DNA of 39,461 nucleotides, taken from contig NZ_CAJPQR010000018.1 in assembly GCF_905372745.1 (NCBI RefSeq), positions 1 through 39,461 on the forward strand, written 5' to 3'. A program made the translations under genes and the position numbers. Origin of the DNA: an uncultured Campylobacter sp. (lineage in GTDB: Bacteria > Campylobacterota > Campylobacteria > Campylobacterales > Campylobacteraceae). Every line of letters starts with the position of its first letter. Position 1 is the first letter of the stretch. Below the pieces are notes generated by a model. The model had not been told where the DNA came from, did no database searches, and was given only the letters and a program-made list of their open reading frames with translations. Positions 32,563 through 39,461 of the stretch are shown here, piece by piece.

Positions 32563-32761
32563 TTAATTTTCCTTATTAGTCTGTTTGTTCGGCAAGCGTC
32601 TTTGGATAGGCTTGCTAAATTTAGCTCGGCAAGCCGCGCGCCTAGCTTACGTAAATTTTAGCCTCACGCGTCCAAATCCGTCTTATTTTACCGCATTTGC
32701 TACCCAAAAAAATCTAAGCGCTTATGGCGGCAAAGCCGTTTTGTCTATTCGTAAGCGATTT

Positions 32762-32778
32762 AGCAACTATCGTTCCAA
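32762..32778 (-). promoter_or_regulatory. sigma-54 (RpoN) promoter, flgF
   Basis: Minus-strand TTGGAACGATAGTTGCT with GG-N10-GC spacing, identical to the flgG promoter outside the spacer. The start would be near 32750, about 190 nt before the flgF ATG. No reading frame of note lies in this leader. Confidence 0.87.
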
Positions 32779-32891
32779 ATTCAAATTTAGCTTTCGTATT
32801 CATATCGTCTTTATAACTAAATTTAGGATAACGATTTAGATAAGTTGATAGTAATCATATCAAGTTTAAAGATATTCTTAGCACTTTATGC

Positions 32892-32897
32892 TATAAT
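32892..32897 (+). promoter_or_regulatory. -10 box for htpG
   Basis: TATAAT behind a T-rich stretch, 32 nt before the htpG ATG. I saw no clear CIRCE- or HAIR-type heat-shock operator next to it. Confidence 0.65.
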
Positions 32898-32928
32898 CTG
32901 CCAAAAATTTTAAAACAAAGGACGAAAA

Positions 32929-34782
32929 ATGAGCGAAAAATTTGAATTTCAAACCGAGGTAAACGAGCTGTTAAATTTGATGATACACTCGCTTTACTCG
33001 AACAAAGAGATATTTTTGCGCGAGCTCATCTCAAACGCGAGCGATGCGCTGGATAAGCTAAACTACCTATGTCTCACGGATGATGCTTACAAAAGTCTAA
33101 GCTACTCCCCGCGAATCGATATCAAAATAGACAAGGACAAAAAGACGCTAACGATCAGCGATAATGGCATCGGTATGGACAAAAACGAGCTGATAAATAA
33201 CCTCGGCACCATCGCCAGAAGCGGTACGAAGGGCTTTTTGGACAAGCTAAGCGGCCAAGCTAAAAAAGATAGCGCGCTCATCGGGCAGTTTGGCGTCGGG
33301 TTTTATTCGGCATTTATGGTTGCGGATAAGATCGAAGTCGTGAGCAAGAAAGCGCTTGGCGAAGAGGCCTTTATGTGGAGCTCGGATGCGAAAACATACG
33401 AAATATCGCCCGCGCAAAAAGATAGCCACGGCACCTCGATCACGCTTTATCTAAAAGATGACGAGTTTGCCGAGTCCTATCGTATCGAAAACATCGTCAA
33501 AAAATACTCCAACCACATCCCGTACCCGATATTTGCGGATAAAGAAGAGTACGTGCCGCCTAAAGAGGGCGAAAAAGAGGGCTCGTACGAGACCAAAAAC
33601 GTGCAGATAAATAAGGCTTCCGCACTTTGGAAAATGAGTAAAAGCGCGCTAAAAGAAGCCGACTACAACGACTTTTATAAACAAATCTCGCACGATAGCG
33701 AAGATCCGCTACTCTGCGTGCATACCAAAGCCGAGGGCAAGATTGAGTACACTACCCTATTTTTCGTGCCGGCGTCAGAGCCGTTTGATCTATTTCGCGT
33801 GGATTATCAAAGCGGCGTAAAACTCTACGTCAAAAGCGTATTTATCAGCGACGACGCCAAAGAGATGCTGCCGCCGTATCTTAGATTCGTCCGCGGCATA
33901 ATCGACGTTGAAGACCTGCCGCTAAACGTCAGCCGCGAAATCCTACAAGAAAACAGCATAATGCGCAGCGTAAAGGAGCAAAGCGTCAAGAAAATCCTGG
34001 GCGAGCTAGCCAAGCTAAAAGAAAAAGATAGAGAAAAGTACGTCAAATTTTATAAAATATTCGGCAAGGTTATCAAAGAGGGGCTTTACGGATTTAGCAG
34101 CGAAAAGGAGCAAATTTTAGACCTTTGCCTCTTTAAATCAAGCAAACGCGAGGGGCTAGTCAGCCTAAAAGAGTACAAAGACGCGATGAAAGACGGTCAA
34201 AAATCAATCTACTACATCAGCGGAAATAACGAAACTATGCTAAGAAATTCGCCGCTTTTAGAGAGCTTTAAGGCTGAAGGGATAGAAGTACTCATCATGG
34301 ACGAGGAGATAGACTCTATCGTCATGCCGATGGTGCAAGACTACGACAAAACGCCGATAAAAGCGGTAAATCATACCGATATCGACGCCGAGATCAAACC
34401 GGAAAAAGACGAAGCCGACGAGGGTAAATTCGCCGCGCTGCTAGCTAAGATGAAAGAGATACTAAAAGACGAGGTCAAGGACGTGAAACTAAGCTCGCGC
34501 CTAAGCCAAAGTCCCGCCGTCATCGTCTATGATAAAAATGATCCCGACTACGCTACGCAGATGATGCTAAAGCAGATGGGGCATAGCGCGGGTAAAATTT
34601 TACCGATACTGGAGATAAATCCAAAGCACGAGCTCTTTGAAAAACTATCTCAAAACGAGGCGATGATATATGATGCGGCGGAGCTGCTTTTAGATATGGC
34701 TAAGCTAAACGAAGGCGTCGCGATCGACGATCCATCGGCGTTTAGCAAAAAGCTAACTAAAATCTTGCTAAAAGCGATCTAA
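32929..34782 (+). CDS. htpG: molecular chaperone HtpG (Hsp90)
   Basis: 617-aa cytosolic Hsp90, an ATP-driven dimeric chaperone. The N-terminal GHKL ATPase has FLRELISNASDALDKL (catalytic Glu and metal Asn), ISDNGIGMD, NLGTIARSGT and GQFGVGFYSAFMVAD. The middle domain carries LNVSREILQEN with the catalytic Arg. The C-terminal domain (about 510-617) contains the dimer helices and SQSPAVIV. Full length for bacterial HtpG. AAAGGAC precedes the start. It is a single-gene unit with two hairpins behind it. Confidence 0.97.
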   Translation: MSEKFEFQTEVNELLNLMIHSLYSNKEIFLRELISNASDALDKLNYLCLTDDAYKSLSYSPRIDIKIDKDKKTLTISDNGIGMDKNELINNLGTIARSGTKGFLDKLSGQAKKDSALIGQFGVGFYSAFMVADKIEVVSKKALGEEAFMWSSDAKTYEISPAQKDSHGTSITLYLKDDEFAESYRIENIVKKYSNHIPYPIFADKEEYVPPKEGEKEGSYETKNVQINKASALWKMSKSALKEADYNDFYKQISHDSEDPLLCVHTKAEGKIEYTTLFFVPASEPFDLFRVDYQSGVKLYVKSVFISDDAKEMLPPYLRFVRGIIDVEDLPLNVSREILQENSIMRSVKEQSVKKILGELAKLKEKDREKYVKFYKIFGKVIKEGLYGFSSEKEQILDLCLFKSSKREGLVSLKEYKDAMKDGQKSIYYISGNNETMLRNSPLLESFKAEGIEVLIMDEEIDSIVMPMVQDYDKTPIKAVNHTDIDAEIKPEKDEADEGKFAALLAKMKEILKDEVKDVKLSSRLSQSPAVIVYDKNDPDYATQMMLKQMGHSAGKILPILEINPKHELFEKLSQNEAMIYDAAELLLDMAKLNEGVAIDDPSAFSKKLTKILLKAI

Positions 34783-34851
34783 ATTTAAGCCTTTTTTGGC
34801 TTAAATTTTATTTTCGGTTCGGCGGCGGAGTTAAATTTGCCGCCGAGTTTT
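34781..34851 (+). terminator. double terminator after htpG
   Basis: Hairpin 1 is an 11-bp stem AAATTTAAGCC / GGCTTAAATTT (34781-34808) followed by TATTTT. Hairpin 2 is TCGGCGGC / GCCGCCGA (34819-34846) followed by GTTTTAT. The remaining bases to 35164 hold only the promoter of the next gene. Confidence 0.75.
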
Positions 34852-35135
34852 ATCTAAATTTACGCGCTCTACTTACCTTTTTAAACGCTAACCTGCTTAA
34901 ATTTATCCAAATTCAAAAAATCGTTAAATAGCTAAAATTTAGCCCCCGCCTTGCCTAATTTTCTTTCATTTGTTTATGTTTTATTCGTTAAATACGGCTT
35001 GGCTTATGAACCGGCGCATAATTTAACCGAAAAAGCCCATCAAAAACCGCGCCAAAACCAAATTCGCCTTATCGTCTTGCCGCCTTGCCAAAGCCGCTTT
35101 GCTAAGTAAATTTCTTGATTTATACGATATTTAGC

Positions 35136-35141
35136 TATAAT
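35136..35141 (+). promoter_or_regulatory. -10 box for the PAS protein gene
   Basis: TATAAT 24 nt before the ATG, with T-rich upstream sequence. Confidence 0.6.
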
Positions 35142-35164
35142 CGCTCGCAATTTTAAGGCATAAA

Positions 35165-35671
35165 ATGAATGAAAATAAAGAATATTTCGTAAAAGAAGAA
35201 GATTTTATCGTATCAAAAACCGACGTAAAGGGCAGGATAACCTACTGTAATCACCCGTTTTTAAAGATCGTCGGCGCTACGCAAGAGCAGCTTTTACACA
35301 AGCCGCACAACATCATCAGGCACCCTGATATGCCGCGCATCGTGTTTAAGCTACTGTGGGAGCGTATCAAGGCGAAGCAAGAAATCTTTGCGTTCGTTAA
35401 AAACAAGAGCTTTGACGGCGGCTTTTACTGGGTATTTGCCAACATCACGGCTTCGCTAGACGCTAACGGCGAGATCATCGGCTACTACTCCGTCCGCCGC
35501 AAGCCAAATCCAAAGGGCGTCAAATTTATCGAAGGCGTATATAAGCAGCTGCTTGAGACCGAAAAAAGCGGCGGCATGGAGGCTTCTGGTAAGCTGCTGG
35601 GGCAAATTTTAGCCGGTGCCGGCGTCAGCTACGACGAGCTAGTGCATAAACTTCAGCGAGGCTTGCTCTAG
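35165..35671 (+). CDS. PAS-domain energy-taxis protein, CetB-like
   Basis: 168-aa soluble protein with one PAS domain (about 12-115): DFIVSKTDVKGRITYCNHPFLKIVG, HNIIRHPDMPRIVFKLLWERIK and GGFYWVFANITASLDANGEIIGYYSVRRKP. The NIIRHPDMP motif and WVFANIT are typical of Aer/CetB-type FAD-binding PAS domains. A C-terminal helix follows (about 120-165). In C. jejuni CetB works with the membrane transducer CetA in energy taxis; no cetA is adjacent here, so its partner must be encoded elsewhere. No other domain is present. Confidence 0.9.
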   Translation: MNENKEYFVKEEDFIVSKTDVKGRITYCNHPFLKIVGATQEQLLHKPHNIIRHPDMPRIVFKLLWERIKAKQEIFAFVKNKSFDGGFYWVFANITASLDANGEIIGYYSVRRKPNPKGVKFIEGVYKQLLETEKSGGMEASGKLLGQILAGAGVSYDELVHKLQRGLL

Positions 35672-36588
35672 CGCTGGGGCTGTTTTTATGGAATTTATGA
35701 GATTTCATAAAGGCATAAAAATCGGTAACGCTAGCTCGCCACGCACGATTTACGCGTAAATTTCTCAAACGTCTTTGCCGTCTATTGCGGCAAAAATAGG
35801 CATAAGATGTGTTTTGTAAGTCCGTAAAATAAAACACAAGAAAGACCTAAGACTAGGCGTTAAGTTATGCTTTTGCCTATTAGCGCAAACGTGAAATTTT
35901 ACCGCCCTTACCGTGATTCAAAACACCTGAGCCGCGCTCTACTAGCGCCGATTTTACAGGCTTATATGAGCCTAAACGGCTAATCCTAGACCGTTTTACC
36001 TAAATATGCCCACGCTCAAAATAGCGCCAAAATAAAACATAAATTTACCGTATTTGCAGATAGTAAGATAATGCAAGGGCGCCGCTGCTAGTAAAAACAG
36101 GCAAAAACGCAGACTACGCGAGCTCCGTTTTACCGCCGCTGAGGTAAACCGCCGTCAGCCTTACTATTTTCAGAAATTTGCCGACTCGCAAAATCAGGTT
36201 TTGATAGCGCCTAAGATTACGTTTTACATATCTGCTTAAAATTTTCCGCGAGCAAAAACACCGAATTTTGCTTCCAACTATAAGGATACTTTAGATGGGC
36301 TACAAGCCGCAAATTTAGATTTATCGCGGATTTTTACCTTATTTGCGCCGTTTTGGGACTCCTTGCTCGTCAGGTAAGCTCACTTCGTTTAGTCCGGATT
36401 TCGCCGTTTTGCTAGCCGAGTTTTGATCTGATAAACAAAGTAGCAAAGCTATGCTGCCGCGCTAATCGGCGCAATTATTTTTGACGAGTGCCAAGCTACG
36501 GATTTAGACCTTTGCCGTATTTACGCATTAAACCTAAGCATAGCCGCCTTAGACGCTTGATTTATATTTCAGGTTTTATGCTTCCGGT
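35672..36588. other. 917-nt stretch without a supported gene
   Basis: Stops interrupt all frames. I see no tRNA, rRNA, Rho-independent terminator with a proper T tract, or repeat array. The GC-mixed sequence with many CTA/TAG and TTTTAC words looks like decayed coding DNA, but I could not match any protein. The one open frame reaching into murG (36488-36736, plus) is low-complexity and antisense. Confidence 0.6.
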
Positions 36589-37665
36589 TTATTTTATGTT
36601 TTTTAATATTTCATTTATGATTTCTCGTGCACCGCCATTTACTATTTGCCCGCCAAGCGCACTTGAGACGGCATTTATATTCATGCTCTCTATCAGACCT
36701 AAGGCCTCGCTAGCGTCTATCTCTCCGCCTTTTTGAAAACAAAATTTAGCCAAATTTTGATCCACTAGAAACTTAGCGTTATAAACCTGATGATTATTCG
36801 CCGCATACGGATAGGGCACAAATACGCTAGGCAGCGCGTTTGCCGCGAGTTCCCACAGCGTGCTGGCTCCTGCTCGGCTCACGGCAATATCGGCCTCGTG
36901 CATCTTTAGCTCGATCTTAGGATCAAAGGCAAAAAGCTCTAGCTCATCGCCGCTAAAGCCGAGCTTATCGTATTGAGCGCGCAGACTTTCTAGCGCGTTT
37001 TTACCGCATTGATGTATGATTTTTATACCTTTTTGGCGTAGGTTTGGAGCTAAATTTAACGCTAGATTATTTATCGCAGCCGCGCCTTGCGAACCGCCTA
37101 GAAATATAATAGTTTTTAAATCTTCCCTAACGCGAGCCGTATCAAAAAATCTTTGCGCGACGGGATAACTAAAAATAGGCTTAAAATAAGAGCTAAAAAA
37201 GCCCTTTGCAAACGGTTTTAAAAGCTTATTTAAACTGCCGATCACGGCGTTTTGCTCGTGGATAAAAAGCGGCTTTCGCGAGATAATCGCCGCAAATGCC
37301 GCAGGCGCAGCGCTATATCCACCTACGCTTACCACGGCTTTTACGCCATGTTCTTTAAAAATTTTACGGCATTTAAACGCTAGTTTAAAAATATTTAATA
37401 ATGCCGAAATTTTACCCAATCCTTTTTTATTTACCACCCCTCCGCTCGGTAAAAAAATTTTCTCGCTAAAGCTCGCGTCTTTTTCAAACCACATCTTGTC
37501 CTGCCCGCTACTAGACCCGATAAATATCGTTCTCTCGCCCCGCGCTACGAGCTCCTCGTTTAGGGCTTTTGCGATAGCTAGATGTCCGCCGGTACCGCCG
37601 CCGCAGACTACTACGGCGCTACTGCGTGCATTGCCGACGGTTAAATTTAAGTTTTCGTTTTTCAT
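36589..37665 (-). CDS. murG: UDP-GlcNAc--MurNAc-(pentapeptide) pyrophosphoryl-undecaprenol GlcNAc transferase
   Basis: 358-aa GT28 glycosyltransferase that converts lipid I to lipid II on the cytoplasmic face of the membrane. N-terminal GGGTGGH (22-28), SVGGYSAAPAAFAA, HEQNAVIGSLNK, FLGGSQGAAAINN and the donor-binding region ADIAVSRAGASTLWELAA are all present. About 15 extra residues precede the usual start (MKNENLNLTVGNARSSA); they may be a true extension, or translation may begin later, but no later Met or good site is evident. It is downstream of ftsW, with an unusual 444-nt gap. Confidence 0.95.
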   Translation of the reverse strand: MKNENLNLTVGNARSSAVVVCGGGTGGHLAIAKALNEELVARGERTIFIGSSSGQDKMWFEKDASFSEKIFLPSGGVVNKKGLGKISALLNIFKLAFKCRKIFKEHGVKAVVSVGGYSAAPAAFAAIISRKPLFIHEQNAVIGSLNKLLKPFAKGFFSSYFKPIFSYPVAQRFFDTARVREDLKTIIFLGGSQGAAAINNLALNLAPNLRQKGIKIIHQCGKNALESLRAQYDKLGFSGDELELFAFDPKIELKMHEADIAVSRAGASTLWELAANALPSVFVPYPYAANNHQVYNAKFLVDQNLAKFCFQKGGEIDASEALGLIESMNINAVSSALGGQIVNGGAREIINEILKNIK

Positions 37666-38109
37666 TTTTTGCCTAATAAATTTAAATAAAATCGGCGCAA
37701 AGGCCGTTTAAATTTAGCCCCAAAAGTAGCGTAAATTTTATTGCCGCCTAGCAGCGATTTACCCCGATAAATATACGGGCGACTGGTTTAAACGGTACAG
37801 TTTTTGGGCTAAATTTAAACATAAATCGCCCGCTTAAACTCGCCTTACCCGCTAAATGCGGCAGACGTTTAAAATCTAAAAACCGGACGGTTGCCCGCTA
37901 GCCGGGTTTGCTCTTTAAAGCCTAGATTTTAGATCTTTTTGCTAGGACGCCGCGTAAATTTACTAGATTTTTGCCGAGGCAAAACCGCTTTTTGCGGATA
38001 AATTTAGCCGCAAACAAACCGTCTAGCCAAAAGCCGAGTCCAGCTAGGAAATCTATAGGCAAAGCGGCCAAATCTCCCGTTTATCGCCAAGCTAAATTTA
38101 GGCCAAGGC
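37666..38109. other. 444-nt gap between ftsW and murG without a supported gene
   Basis: These two genes are usually adjacent or overlapping. The gap has AAATTT-rich sequence, several short inverted words and stops in every frame. No promoter for murG stands out, so whether the two genes share a transcript is unclear. Confidence 0.6.
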
Positions 38110-39270
38110 CTAGTCTTTGACCTTTTTACTAACCGACAGCACCATACCGATACCGATGCAAAGCGCTAAAACAGAGCTGCCGCCGTAGCTTAGAAACGGC
38201 ACGGCGATGCCTTTGATCGGCGTGATAGAGGTGATGCCGTAGGAGTTCATCAAAAACGAAAACGAGATGAGAAGCCCCACGCCTAGCGTAAAAAGATGAT
38301 AGACTTTATTTTCGACCTTAGCAGATACGCGAAATATCCTATAAAGCAAAAATACTATCACTCCCGTTATGACAAAAATCCCAAGCACCCCGATCTCCTC
38401 GGCGATACCGGCTAGCACGAAGTCGGTGTGAACCTCGCTTAAAAATCCTAGCTTAAACACGCCCGCGCCCAGCCCCTCGCCGAAAAATCCACCGTGCTTT
38501 ATCGCATTTAGCGAGTGCGAAATCTGATACGCTTCGCCCGTATCCTCGACGCGCAAGGCCGCAGCCATCCCGTCGGGCAAGATGGATAAGACCATATTTT
38601 GTATCGTTCCCCACCATGATTTTATACGAGCTATCCTGTGTTCTGACGTGACGATAGCGATACTAGCCAGCATAACCGCCAGCCCTATACCGATGGCAAA
38701 TAATCTAAAACTGGTACCGGCAAAAAACATCATCACCGCAAGCGTGAGAGCTAAAACTACGACTTGACCTAGGTCGTTTTGAAGTATGGCGATGAGATAA
38801 ACGGCCACCAAAAATAAAAAAAGATAGGGCAAGATAAGCCCGAATTCTTCTTTTAGGCTCTTTTTCGTGCCGTCAATCTTTCGCGTAAAACTCCACGCTA
38901 GAAAATAAACAAAGCCGATCTTAAAAAACTCCACCGGCGCTAGAGAAAATCCCGGCAAGCGTATCCAGCGCTTAGCGCCGCCGGCATCGGTAACTAGCGA
39001 GCTAGGCAGGGCATGCATCGCGCCCATGGCTATAGCGCAAAAACCAAAAAGACAAAATCCTATCCAAACCAAAGATTTATCGGGATCTAGGCGCGAAATG
39101 CCCCACATCAAAAATATCCCTATGACGCCGACTGCTAGCTGCCTAACGAAAAAATGATAAGGCTCGTAGTTAAAGTAAAGCACCGTAAAAACCGGCAAGG
39201 AGAGCGAAAACACCGCGCTAACGGCAATCAGCGCGACGCAGGAAAAAAATATGCACTTATCTACTTGCAC
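38110..39270 (-). CDS. ftsW: lipid II polymerase / division protein FtsW (SEDS family)
   Basis: 386-aa integral membrane protein of the FtsW/RodA/SpoVE family, with about ten helices. Recognisable motifs are GGAKRWIRLPGFSLAPVEFFKIG, ILQNDLGQVVVLALTLAVMMFFAG (with the catalytic-loop Asp), KHGGFFGEGLGAGVFKLGFLSEVHTDFVLAGIAEEIG and PIKGIAVPFLSYGGSSVLALCIGIGMVL. SEDS proteins polymerise glycan from lipid II; the pairing with murG favours FtsW over RodA. A minus-strand TATAAT (39445-39450) 175 nt upstream is a possible promoter. Confidence 0.95.
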   Translation of the reverse strand: MQVDKCIFFSCVALIAVSAVFSLSLPVFTVLYFNYEPYHFFVRQLAVGVIGIFLMWGISRLDPDKSLVWIGFCLFGFCAIAMGAMHALPSSLVTDAGGAKRWIRLPGFSLAPVEFFKIGFVYFLAWSFTRKIDGTKKSLKEEFGLILPYLFLFLVAVYLIAILQNDLGQVVVLALTLAVMMFFAGTSFRLFAIGIGLAVMLASIAIVTSEHRIARIKSWWGTIQNMVLSILPDGMAAALRVEDTGEAYQISHSLNAIKHGGFFGEGLGAGVFKLGFLSEVHTDFVLAGIAEEIGVLGIFVITGVIVFLLYRIFRVSAKVENKVYHLFTLGVGLLISFSFLMNSYGITSITPIKGIAVPFLSYGGSSVLALCIGIGMVLSVSKKVKD

Positions 39271-39461
39271 CGCCGTCCTTTTTGTAAAATTTAAGCGGTG
39301 ATTTTACTTAATAGCCGCTTACAAATAAGTTAATTCATAAGCTCAAATTTAGCCGTCGCCGTTTTTGCCCTATTTTGTATTTATATTTAAATTTTAGTCG
39401 TATACGCTGCTAAAAGATAAATGTAAATTTATCTAAATTTTAAAATTATATCGTTTATAAT

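Noticed and set aside
36488..36736. 82-aa plus-strand frame overlapping the murG 3' end
   Set aside because: Antisense to conserved murG codons for most of its length, without a ribosome binding site.
1..39461. CRISPR arrays, tRNA/rRNA genes, insertion sequences, prophage
   Set aside because: No regularly spaced repeats, no cloverleaf-like or rRNA sequence, no transposase or integrase frames were found by reading.

Overview
The window looks like chromosomal DNA of a Campylobacter species (Campylobacterota), probably from the C. showae / C. rectus / C. curvus / C. concisus side of the genus. The reasons are the gene content and order (cca next to a CiaD-like gene and a small partner, as in C. 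jejuni Cj0789-Cj0787; flgF/flgG2 plus flgG with sigma-54 promoters; DUF1104 and CetB-like PAS proteins), TATAAT -10 boxes without clear -35 boxes, and the dense scatter of AAATTT words. I saw no tRNA, rRNA, CRISPR array, insertion sequence or prophage.

Layout. 1-544: no gene I can support. 545-4145 (minus): M23 peptidase, DUF1104 periplasmic protein with its own terminator, then an OmpR-type regulator and its histidine kinase. 4240-5148: a SYLF/Ysc84 protein facing a small acidic protein, with a hairpin between them. 5307-12612 (plus): a Fur-family regulator, then nine tightly packed genes: HMA-like protein, ferritin-like protein, three small proteins with glycine-rich membrane helices, a divergent P1B-type ATPase, an AGCS symporter, a small His-containing membrane protein and ModD. 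12861-18106 (minus): a PH-like membrane protein, then the coupled set trmL, secreted endonuclease-like protein, 42-aa membrane protein, glyS and a zeta-toxin-like kinase. 18305-21718 (minus): leuD, leuB, small helical protein, CiaD-like protein and cca. 22034-24967 (minus): a 28-aa membrane peptide and an RR / secreted YD-like protein / HK operon. 25059-28820 (minus): LysE exporter, DUF1877 protein, L-asparaginase and AzlCD. 28951-30258 (plus): a membrane protein with a near-perfect internal 372-bp duplication, then a Sel1-repeat pseudogene. 30392-32562 (minus): flgF and flgG. 32929-35671 (plus): htpG and a CetB-like PAS protein. 36589-39270 (minus): ftsW and murG, with unusually large gene-free gaps.

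The most interesting locus is 5852-12612. A P1B-type ATPase with YSC in place of the CPC metal-site motif, two HMA-like domains without CxxC, a ferritin-like protein and several small proteins carrying Gly-rich GALIGG-type helices resemble the ferrosome (fez) clusters that build iron-storing, membrane-bound compartments around a P1B-6 ATPase. The adjacent Fur-family gene fits iron control. The ferrosome assignment is an inference from gene content and motifs, not a demonstrated function. The AGCS transporter, the two-helix His protein and ModD at the 3' end would be unexplained additions.

Frequent start/stop overlaps (ATGA or GTGA) indicate translational coupling in several operons. I moved several starts to the codon best supported by the ribosome binding site, and I report three small genes under 60 codons found by reading the sequence.
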